DNA of 38,490 nucleotides from Ohessyouella blattaphilus. Lineage in GTDB: Bacteria; Bacillota; Clostridia; Lachnospirales; Lachnospiraceae. Both the position numbers and the translations under genes were made by a program. Below are positions 1 through 6,003 of this stretch, piece by piece. The notes beneath the pieces were generated by a model. It was not told the origin of the DNA. It searched no databases and worked only from the letters and a program-made list of their open reading frames with translations. Numbering within the stretch: position 1 is the stretch's first letter; the number at the start of each line of letters is the position of its first letter. The stretch spans positions 1 to 38,490 of the forward strand of contig NZ_JAMXOC010000028.1 in the NCBI RefSeq assembly GCF_024721265.1, given 5' to 3'.

Positions 1-614
1 CCGAGCTTATAAGAATCGTAACACCGAGAAACCTGAACCATCTTTAGCTTAGCATCTAGTGGCAAGCTTGCTAGAAAATAATATCCCTTTCTCTTAGGGA
101 ACTTAAGGTTAGCGCCTTCGGTGCAATCTTCCTTGGCGTAAAGAACACAGTCTTGATTTGTAAAAGGAAAGGAGCAGAACTCTCCCTTATATCTTGGCAT
201 CTGCGGCTCCCCTAAGTATTTGTGGGAATTATTCCAGTAGTCCTTCTTAGCTGCTAACCAGTTACTAAAATCCGTAACAGCTTGCTTAATAACCGCTTGC
301 GCACTTTGCATGGGAAGTCCTGCAAAGAAGTCTGGATTCTCGGTTACTCGCATTAACTTCTCAAGGAAGGTATAAGTAAGTACAGACTTAGGCTTTTGCA
401 GATGGGGATAACGACTTAAGACTTGCCTGATTTCTTCTGCTACAAACTCTTCATTTTCTGAAAGAACTTCTTTCCTTCTGCCGGTGAAGTTTTGTCGTAT
501 ACGAAACAAAGACGCATTGTAAAGACTCTTAGCAAGAAATCCTAAGTCTTCAAGGTAAGTATATAGTTCTGGTTCTTTCCTCTTAGATATTAATATTTGC
601 TTTGATTTATACAT
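1..614 (-). CDS. tnpB: TnpB, RNA-guided nuclease of IS200/IS605 family, N-terminal part
   Basis: The frame is open for 204 codons from an ATG at 614 to the window edge, starting MYKSKQILISKRKEPEL. It is nearly identical to the right copy at 37767, with a few substitutions and one codon fewer (one Lys of a YKK stretch near codon 162). Only the N-terminal helical and wedge region is visible; the RuvC core falls outside the window. TnpB proteins are guided by an RNA from the element's end and cleave DNA matching the donor site. No stop or frameshift is visible, unlike in the adjoining tnpA. Identification rests on the right copy, which reaches the first RuvC motif. Confidence 0.85.
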   Translation of the reverse strand, partial: MYKSKQILISKRKEPELYTYLEDLGFLAKSLYNASLFRIRQNFTGRRKEVLSENEEFVAEEIRQVLSRYPHLQKPKSVLTYTFLEKLMRVTENPDFFAGLPMQSAQAVIKQAVTDFSNWLAAKKDYWNNSHKYLGEPQMPRYKGEFCSFPFTNQDCVLYAKEDCTEGANLKFPKRKGYYFLASLPLDAKLKMVQVSRCYDSYKL

Positions 615-698
615 ATGGTTGAACCTCTTGATACCCCTTTGTTTCTATAATATAATTATACTACTAATAAAAGCGGACGTAAAGAAGAAAAAGAACAG

Positions 699-1023
699 AT
701 GTTCGAGAAAGGTGGTCAACCTTATTATGCGTATCGGCACTCGTGTTTTCTTCTTCAATATCATTTTTTTCTGTTTACAATATCTTAGAACTAAACGGAG
801 AGGCAGACCATCTACATCTACTTTTTGAAGCGACTCCAGGGATGGCTTAGGCGGAATTGTAAATGTGCTAAAGACCAAGACAGCAGGATTTGCCCAGCGA
901 GATTATCCTACGGAAGTAGGGAGGTTTTACTGGAAACCATACTTTGGGTCGCGTAGCTATTTTGTTGCTACTGTTAGCGAGCAAAGCCTCTCTCTAGTAC
1001 AAGAATATATTAAAAATCAGTAG
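699..1023 (+). pseudogene. tnpA: tnpA, IS200/IS605 Y1 transposase, degenerate
   Basis: Pieces of a Y1 HUH transposase lie in two frames. The N-terminal part (MFEKGGQPYYAYRHSC, then a QYH strand) runs from the ATG at 699 to about 779. An internal segment is missing there and the frame shifts. The second part begins NILELNGEADHLHLLFE, containing the HxH metal-binding motif. A TAG at 848-850 and a one-base deletion just after it break this part again relative to the right copy. The C-terminus still has QEYIKNQ, where Tyr (codon 1006-1008) aligns with the catalytic tyrosine of ISDra2 TnpA (context KYIESQ). The gene cannot make active transposase as read. Confidence 0.8.
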
Positions 1024-1030
1024 CATTCAC

Positions 1031-1059
1031 CCGCGCCCATGCAAGTTTTATGGACGCGG
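1031..1059. repeat. Subterminal hairpin of the left IS copy
   Basis: CCGCG-c-CCAT (1031-1040) and ATGG-a-CGCGG (1050-1059) form an imperfect hairpin with a 9-nt loop and one central mismatch, 8 nt after the tnpA stop. IS200/IS605 transposases recognise such imperfect subterminal hairpins. The right copy has the same fold with a compensated base-pair change, CCACG/CGTGG. Confidence 0.75.
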
Positions 1060-1080
1060 TACTCTGCTTTACTTTATAGA

Positions 1081-1119
1081 AAGAAGTTCGTGTCTTAACT
1101 GATACGGGCTTCTTTTTTT
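1081..1119 (+). terminator. Rho-independent terminator
   Basis: A 14-bp stem, AAGAAGTTCGTGTC with GATACGGGCTTCTT (three G-T wobbles), has a 6-nt loop and a run of T at 1113-1119. It lies immediately inside the left IS end. It may be the terminator of a gene now beyond the IS, and it insulates the iron operon. Confidence 0.75.
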
Positions 1120-1121
1120 AA

Positions 1122-1136
1122 TGAGAATTATTTTCA
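1122..1136. promoter_or_regulatory. Upstream Fur-like box
   Basis: TGAGAAT-T-ATTTTCA is a 7-1-7 inverted repeat differing by two bases from TGATAATNATTATCA. It sits 8 bp upstream of the -35 element of the feo promoter. It is weaker than the box at 1185-1199 but similarly placed relative to the iron genes. Confidence 0.55.
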
Positions 1137-1144
1137 AAAAAAGA

Positions 1145-1173
1145 TTGACAAGTAAGCCTTAACTAACTATAAT
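1145..1173 (+). promoter_or_regulatory. feo operon promoter
   Basis: Consensus sigma-A elements are present: TTGACA at 1145-1150, a 17-bp spacer, and TATAAT at 1168-1173. The start site would fall near 1180, inside the Fur-like palindrome, as expected for repression by iron-loaded Fur. Confidence 0.85.
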
Positions 1174-1179
1174 TTAGTT

Positions 1180-1199
1180 GCTAATGATAATCATTTGCA
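1180..1199. promoter_or_regulatory. Fur box overlapping the feo transcription start
   Basis: The palindrome GCTAATGATAATCATTTGC contains TGATAAT-C-ATTTGCA, close to the classical Fur box core AATGATAATCATT. It lies just downstream of the -10 element, so a bound Fur dimer would block initiation. This predicts that feo is switched on when iron is low. Confidence 0.8.
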
Positions 1200-1221
1200 T
1201 TAAAAGAATAGGTGGTGAGTG

Positions 1222-1434
1222 ATGATGCCGTTAACCATGTTAAAAAGTGGCGAATCAGGAAAGATTTTAAAAATCGGCGGACAGGAAGAGGTAAAGAATT
1301 TTCTCGGTAAACTGGGATTTGTGGTTGGTGAAGAAGTCAGCGTAGTCTCTTCCCAAAGTGGAAATATTATCGTTCAGGTGAAGGATTCCCGAGTGGCCGT
1401 TAGCAAAGTGATTGCCAATAAAATCATGATTTAG
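1222..1434 (+). CDS. feoA: FeoA, ferrous iron transport accessory protein (first copy)
   Basis: This is a 70-residue SH3-like FeoA domain protein and the first gene of the iron operon. FeoA is cytoplasmic and supports the FeoB iron channel. The frame could begin at GTG 1219, ATG 1222 or ATG 1225; AGGTGG at 1210-1215 best suits ATG 1222 (6-nt gap). The sequence has the usual FeoA pattern: an N-terminal leader, a GFVVGEEVSVVSS turn, then NIIVQVKDSRVAVSKVIANKI. A second feoA follows after 20 bp. Duplicated feoA genes ahead of feoB are common in Clostridia. It is Fur-controlled, judging from the operators upstream. Confidence 0.85.
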   Translation: MMPLTMLKSGESGKILKIGGQEEVKNFLGKLGFVVGEEVSVVSSQSGNIIVQVKDSRVAVSKVIANKIMI

Positions 1435-1454
1435 ATAAAAGGAGATAGAGGAGA

Positions 1455-1676
1455 ATGGATACATTAAAAGATGTAAGGCCCGGTCAAAGCGTATCGGTGG
1501 TTAAGCTTAGAGGCGAAGGCGCTCTCAAGCGGCGGATTATGGACATGGGAATTACGAAAGGGACGGCTGTCTATGTGAGAAAGGTTGCGCCCTTAGGGGA
1601 TCCGGTAGAGATAACTGTTAGAGGATATGAGCTGTCCCTTCGTAAAGAAGATGCAGGGATGATTGAAGTCGAGTAG
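1455..1676 (+). CDS. feoA: FeoA, ferrous iron transport accessory protein (second copy)
   Basis: This 73-residue FeoA-domain protein has the typical core: ALKRRIMDMGITKGTAVYVRKVAPLGDPVEITVRGYELSLR in pieces across residues 25-65. It is closer to the canonical FeoA pattern (RRIMDMGITKG, APLGDP) than the first copy. An AAAGGAG-type site lies just upstream, and feoB starts 17 bp after the stop. It probably acts with FeoB at the membrane. The first copy is quite divergent, so the two may have distinct roles. Confidence 0.9.
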   Translation: MDTLKDVRPGQSVSVVKLRGEGALKRRIMDMGITKGTAVYVRKVAPLGDPVEITVRGYELSLRKEDAGMIEVE

Positions 1677-1693
1677 ATGGAGGACAAGAATAG

Positions 1694-3871
1694 ATGGGTA
1701 TAACAATTGCTTTGGCCGGTAATCCTAATAGCGGCAAGACAACACTTTTCAATAGCCTTACGGGATCGAACCAGTTCGTGGGTAACTGGCCTGGGGTAAC
1801 CGTGGAAAAGAAAGAGGGGAAATTAAAGGGCAATAAGGAAGTGACGATTACGGATTTGCCAGGTATCTACTCCTTGTCGCCTTATACATTAGAGGAAGTG
1901 GTGGCGAGAAATTACTTGCTTAATGAAAAGCCAGATGCCATTCTAAATATCATTGACGGTACGAATTTGGAACGTAACCTGTACTTGAGCACTCAGTTAT
2001 TAGAGTTAGGAATCCCCACGGTTATGGCGGTAAATATGATGGATGTGGTGGAAAAGACAGGGGATAAAATCGCTATCCAAAAACTTAGTGATAAAATCGG
2101 TTGTCCGGTATACGAAATATCAGCGCTTAAAAATAAGGGCGTGATGGAAGCAGCCAAGGCAGCTATTAAAGCCTCGACTAGCAAGAAGCAAGAGGTGGTT
2201 CCTTACTTTTCACCGGAAGTAGAAGCTGCAATTGCGAGTATATCTCAGCTCCTTGGTGAGCAGGTGCCTGTGTCGCAGAAGCGCTTTGTCGCCATTAAGC
2301 TTTTTGAAAGAGACGACAAGATTTCCCAGGTCCTTAATTCGATTCCAGATGTGGAACAGATTATCGCAGGGGAGGAAAGACAGAAGGACGACGATGCGGA
2401 AAGCATTATTACCAGTGACCGTTATGAATATATTACAGAGATTACGAGTGAGATTCTTAGAAAAGGCAAGACAGAGAAACTGACCACGTCTGATAAAATC
2501 GACCGAGTGGTAACCAATCGCTGGCTCGCTCTACCGATTTTCGCGGTAGTGATGTGGCTTGTATATTATATCTCGGTGTCCACAGTGGGCAGTTGGCTGA
2601 CAGACTGGGCCAATGACGGAGTGTTTGGTGAAGGGTGGAGTCTCTTTGGTATGGATATCCCGGGGATCCCTGTGCTAGTAGGAAATGCCTTATCAGCGCT
2701 TAACGTAGCGCCTTGGCTTGAAGGGCTGATCCTTGACGGTATCGTGGGCGGCGTTGGGGCGGTCTTAGGCTTTGTTCCTCAGATTCTCGTACTCTTTATT
2801 TTCCTAGCCTTTCTCGAGTCTTGTGGTTATATGGCCAGAGTGGCTTTCATTATGGACAGAATTTTCCGCAAATTCGGTTTGTCCGGGAAGTCTTTCATTC
2901 CCATGCTAATCGGTACCGGTTGTGGTATTCCGGGAATTATGGCCTCGAGAACGATTGAAAACGAACGAGATCGCCGCATGACGATTATGACCACCACGTT
3001 TATCCCTTGCGGGGCGAAGCTACCGATTATCGCCTTAATCGCCGGTGCCCTCTTTAACGGCGCTTCTTGGGTAGCGCCTAGTGCATACTTTGTAGGCATT
3101 GGTGCCATTATCATTTCAGGAATCATCTTGAAGAAAACGAAGATGTTTGCCGGTGACCCAGCTCCGTTTGTAATGGAATTGCCGGCCTATCACTGGCCGC
3201 GTATTAGCGACGTGCTTAGAAGCATGTGGGAGCGAGGCTGGTCGTTTATTAAAAAGGCGGGAACTATCATCCTCTTATCCACCATCTTTATCTGGTTCAC
3301 CTCCAACTTTGGCTTTGTGAACGGGCACTTCGGTATGGTAGAAGATTTAAGCGACGGTCTTCTCGCCGCCATAGGACGCGGGATTGCCTGGATCTTTATT
3401 CCTCTTGGCTGGGGTGACTGGCAGGCGGCTGTGGCAGCGGTAACCGGCTTGGTGGCTAAAGAAAACGTTGTTGGTACCTTTGGGGTCCTCTTTAAGTACG
3501 CAGAGGTTAGTGAAGAGGGTCAGGAAATCTGGGCTACGTTAGCGACGAGCTTTACAGCGCTATCGGCTTACTCCTTCCTCGTCTTTAACTTACTTTGTGC
3601 TCCTTGCTTTGCCGCCATGGGCGCCATCAGACGGGAGATGAATAACGCCAAGTGGTTCTGGTTTGCGGTAGGATATCAAACCCTGTTCGCCTACGCCGTT
3701 TCCCTTTGTGTATTCCAGTTAGGATCTCTCTTTACCGGAGGCGGCTTTACTATTTGGAGCGCAGTTGCTATTCTAGTGGTAGCACTATTTATCTATCTGC
3801 TTTTCCGACCTTATAAGCAAGCGACGAAATACGAAATTCAGATACCGGGAATCAAGAAAAAAGCAATCTAG
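1694..3871 (+). CDS. feoB: FeoB, ferrous iron transporter with G-domain
   Basis: This 725-residue protein is the inner membrane Fe(II) transporter. The N-terminal GTPase domain has G1 GNPNSGKTT (residues 9-17), G3 DLPG (54-57) and G4 NMMD (114-117). A helical linker follows, then a polytopic membrane domain from about residue 275. The two gate motifs are present: GTGCGIPGIMASR and IPCGAKLPI, with conserved cysteines. GGAGG at 1679-1683 supports the ATG. Length and domains are those of a full FeoB. It is cotranscribed with two feoA genes and a 54-residue membrane partner. Confidence 0.97.
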   Translation: MGITIALAGNPNSGKTTLFNSLTGSNQFVGNWPGVTVEKKEGKLKGNKEVTITDLPGIYSLSPYTLEEVVARNYLLNEKPDAILNIIDGTNLERNLYLSTQLLELGIPTVMAVNMMDVVEKTGDKIAIQKLSDKIGCPVYEISALKNKGVMEAAKAAIKASTSKKQEVVPYFSPEVEAAIASISQLLGEQVPVSQKRFVAIKLFERDDKISQVLNSIPDVEQIIAGEERQKDDDAESIITSDRYEYITEITSEILRKGKTEKLTTSDKIDRVVTNRWLALPIFAVVMWLVYYISVSTVGSWLTDWANDGVFGEGWSLFGMDIPGIPVLVGNALSALNVAPWLEGLILDGIVGGVGAVLGFVPQILVLFIFLAFLESCGYMARVAFIMDRIFRKFGLSGKSFIPMLIGTGCGIPGIMASRTIENERDRRMTIMTTTFIPCGAKLPIIALIAGALFNGASWVAPSAYFVGIGAIIISGIILKKTKMFAGDPAPFVMELPAYHWPRISDVLRSMWERGWSFIKKAGTIILLSTIFIWFTSNFGFVNGHFGMVEDLSDGLLAAIGRGIAWIFIPLGWGDWQAAVAAVTGLVAKENVVGTFGVLFKYAEVSEEGQEIWATLATSFTALSAYSFLVFNLLCAPCFAAMGAIRREMNNAKWFWFAVGYQTLFAYAVSLCVFQLGSLFTGGGFTIWSAVAILVVALFIYLLFRPYKQATKYEIQIPGIKKKAI

Positions 3872-3898
3872 TTATATACAGTAGAAAGAAGGGATTTT

Positions 3899-4063
3899 AT
3901 GGCAACAATTATTATCGCCATCGGTTTGATCGCCGTTGTTGCTCTGATTATTCGGAGCATGGTGAAAAGAAAAAAGAGCGGCAAAGGTAGCTGCGGATGT
4001 GACTGTGGTAGTTGTGCTATGGGGTGTCACGAGATACCTTCAAAGCCTAGTTCAAAAGAATAA
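3899..4063 (+). CDS. FeoB-associated Cys-rich membrane protein
   Basis: This 54-residue ORF starts at ATG 3899, 27 bp after feoB, with AGAAGGG upstream. It has one membrane helix (about residues 3-19, TIIIAIGLIAVVALIIR), a basic stretch, and the Cys cluster CGCDCGSCAMGC (residues 32-43). Small proteins of this design sit directly after feoB in many Firmicutes and are annotated as FeoB-associated Cys-rich membrane proteins. A metal-handling or Feo-assembly role is inferred from position and cysteines. It ends 21 bp before the -35 of the next promoter. Confidence 0.85.
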   Translation: MATIIIAIGLIAVVALIIRSMVKRKKSGKGSCGCDCGSCAMGCHEIPSKPSSKE

Positions 4064-4083
4064 ATTCTTCGGCATCTTATTCG

Positions 4084-4112
4084 TTGACTTTAAAATTTTA
4101 GAGGCTTATACT
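4084..4112 (+). promoter_or_regulatory. Promoter of the M24 peptidase gene
   Basis: TTGACT at 4084-4089, a 17-bp spacer, and TATACT at 4107-4112. The start site would be near 4119, about 30 bp before the ATG at 4150. Confidence 0.75.
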
Positions 4113-4149
4113 ATAGGGGTAAAATACATTGAAAGGTTGGGTAGTAACT

Positions 4150-5235
4150 ATGGATCAAAACAAGTTAAAAAGAGTCCTTGCATCAATGGAGGACAACAAA
4201 GTGCCGCAGATGATTATCTCTGACCCCACGGCCATCTTCTATTTAACAGGACACTGGATTCACCCGGGGGAACGTTTACTTGCGCTTTATCTTAATGTAA
4301 ACGGCAATCACAAAATGATGATTAACAAACTGTTTCCACAAGAAGGAGACATGGGCGTAGACGTCATCTATTATGATGATATCGAAGACGGTGTAGAAAT
4401 TCTAAGCAAGTATGTGGATAAGGACAAGACAATGGGGATTGATAAGACTTGGCCTTCCAAATTCTTAATCAGATTGCAAGAGCTTGGCGGTGGTAGCAAT
4501 TACGTGAATGGTTCACCGATTGTTGACTACATCCGTATGATTAAGGATGAAAAAGAGCAAGAGTTAATGCGCAAATCTAGCGCCCTTAACGACATTGCGA
4601 TGGAGAAATTAATTCCTTGGGCAGCCAAAGGCTTAACCGAGAGAGAATTAAATGCTAAAACCAGAGAAATTTACAAAGAGTTAGGCTGTGAGGATGTATC
4701 TTTTGATCCAATCACCGCTTATGCAAAAGGAGCAGCGGATCCTCATCACGTTACCGATGATAGCAAAGGTAAGGTAGGCGATTGTGTGATTCTTGATATC
4801 GGAGCATTTAAAGACAATTACGCTTCCGATATGACAAGAACCGTCTTTATCGGTGAAGTGTCTGAGCGTCAAAGAGAAATCTACGATATCGTAGTGGAAG
4901 CCAATATGCGCGGAATCGCGGCGGCTAAGCCAGGTAACAGAATGAAGGATGTAGATTTGGCAGCGAGAAACTACATTGAAGAAAAAGGCTATGGTGAATA
5001 CTTTACTCACCGTACTGGACACTCTATCGGTCTTGAAGATCACGAGTTTGGCGATGTGTCCTCAGTAAATGATGATATCATCCAAGTTGGACAGTGCTTC
5101 TCAGTTGAACCGGGAATCTACTTACCAGACGAAGGCCTTGGTGTACGTATCGAAGACCTTGTAATTATTACAGAAGACGGCTGTGAAGTGCTTAACCACT
5201 TTACGAAAGATTTAATCGTCGTACCTGTAGAATAA
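4150..5235 (+). CDS. M24 family Xaa-Pro peptidase (aminopeptidase P/prolidase-like)
   Basis: This 361-residue cytoplasmic metallopeptidase is predicted to cleave X-Pro bonds in peptides. An N-terminal creatinase-like domain is followed by the pita-bread catalytic domain. The five metal ligands are visible in order: D in LDIGAFKDNYASDMTRTVF (two Asp), H in HRTGHSIGLEDHE, E in VEPGIYLP, and E in VRIEDLV. The frame extends to a TTG at 4129. ATG 4150 is preferred because the leader fits the family and AAAGG lies upstream, though the spacing is long (13 nt). Substrate specificity (di- or oligopeptide) cannot be told from sequence. Confidence 0.88.
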   Translation: MDQNKLKRVLASMEDNKVPQMIISDPTAIFYLTGHWIHPGERLLALYLNVNGNHKMMINKLFPQEGDMGVDVIYYDDIEDGVEILSKYVDKDKTMGIDKTWPSKFLIRLQELGGGSNYVNGSPIVDYIRMIKDEKEQELMRKSSALNDIAMEKLIPWAAKGLTERELNAKTREIYKELGCEDVSFDPITAYAKGAADPHHVTDDSKGKVGDCVILDIGAFKDNYASDMTRTVFIGEVSERQREIYDIVVEANMRGIAAAKPGNRMKDVDLAARNYIEEKGYGEYFTHRTGHSIGLEDHEFGDVSSVNDDIIQVGQCFSVEPGIYLPDEGLGVRIEDLVIITEDGCEVLNHFTKDLIVVPVE

Positions 5236-5240
5236 GGAAA

Positions 5241-5328
5241 GGGGACACGTTAGCGCAGACGTGAGAAGCGCATAACATGTCCCGCAACTAAAAGGGGACA
5301 TGCTTTGCGTGCCCCCTTTTCTTTTTGC
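5241..5328 (+). terminator. Nested hairpins ending in a terminator
   Basis: The terminal hairpin pairs AAAGGGGACATGC (5291-5303) with GCGTGCCCCCTTT (5307-5319) and is followed by a T-rich tract. Upstream, GGGGACA-c-GTTA-GCGC (from 5241) pairs with GCGC-a-TAAC-a-TGTCCC (5268-5283). The second arm, CATGTCCC, can alternatively pair with GGGGACATG of the terminator. The final hairpin is a clear terminator after the peptidase gene; whether the alternative pairing regulates anything is a separate question. Confidence 0.75.
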
Positions 5329-5376
5329 CTATTTTGTAATACAATAAAAGACAGGTTGAAAAGGGAGGAATAGGCA

Positions 5377-5940
5377 GTGAATAGAGAAGAAGCGTACACG
5401 ATACTACACAAATATATGAAGGGTCAGAATTACCTTGACCATTCTTACGCCGTTGAGGTGATTATGAGAGGGCTGGCAAAGCGCCTCGACCCGGGAAACG
5501 AAGAGTACTGGGGTATTATCGGCCTCCTTCACGATTTGGATGAGGAGCAATGCGATTGGCAAAACGATATGAGTGTCCACGGCCCGACTTCGGTGGAGAT
5601 TCTTAAAAAAGAAGGAATCGATGACCCGGTAATGTTCGAAGCGATCAAAGCTCATAATCCTAAAAACGGCAAGAAAGCGCGGACGACGATTGAATACGCC
5701 ATTCTGGCAGCGGATCCGATGAGTGGCTTTGTAAAAGCGGTAGCTCAGATTTACCCGGATAAAAAGGTGGCTAGCGTGAAGCCGAAATCGGTCTTAAAGC
5801 GCTTTAACGAACTACGCTTTGCGGCTGGTGCGAATCGGGACTACATGGAGTGTATTGAATTTACCGGACTGCGTCTAGAAGATTTGATCGATGTTGCCTT
5901 AGACGAGATGACAGGAATTGCCGAGCAAATCGGTTTATAA
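5377..5940 (+). CDS. HD domain metal-dependent phosphohydrolase
   Basis: This 187-residue HD-superfamily protein starts at GTG 5377, supported by GGGAGG at 5363-5368. Motifs are LDHSYAVEVI (first His), LLHDLDEE (the HD dyad), and H in AIKAHNPKNG. They match the single-domain HD hydrolases of the COG2316 type, whose substrates are mostly unknown. It is monocistronic, between the nested terminator at 5291-5328 and the bidirectional terminator at 5949-5991. A nucleotide or phosphoester substrate is inferred from the family only. Confidence 0.8.
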   Translation: MNREEAYTILHKYMKGQNYLDHSYAVEVIMRGLAKRLDPGNEEYWGIIGLLHDLDEEQCDWQNDMSVHGPTSVEILKKEGIDDPVMFEAIKAHNPKNGKKARTTIEYAILAADPMSGFVKAVAQIYPDKKVASVKPKSVLKRFNELRFAAGANRDYMECIEFTGLRLEDLIDVALDEMTGIAEQIGL

Positions 5941-5948
5941 GGAAGAAG

Positions 5949-5993
5949 AAAGAGACAGTACTCACGAATAATAAAGGAGTACTGTCTCTTTTT
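5949..5993. terminator. Bidirectional terminator between convergent genes
   Basis: A perfect 15-bp stem joins AAAGAGACAGTACTC (5949-5963) and GAGTACTGTCTCTTT (5977-5991), ending in T runs on one side and A runs on the other. It serves the HD gene (+) and the mgtA-type gene (-). Confidence 0.88.
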
Positions 5994-6003
5994 GGATACG
6001 TAT

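Larger units (their letters stand above)
1..1080 (-). mobile_element. IS200/IS605-type element, left copy (cut by window edge)
   Basis: This carries a tnpB reading leftward out of the window and a damaged tnpA reading rightward, divergent from a shared start region at about 615-700. The stretch matches 37300-38490 in inverted orientation, with scattered substitutions. Identity between the copies ends at about 1080, just after the subterminal hairpin at 1031-1059, so the tnpA-side end of the element lies there. The tnpB-side end is outside the window. Divergent tnpA/tnpB with a terminal hairpin is the IS605 layout. Confidence 0.85.

Noticed and set aside
645-878. 77-residue ORF on the minus strand inside the left IS (and its twin at 37494-37736)
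   Set aside because: It is the antisense of tnpA; the real family match is on the other strand.
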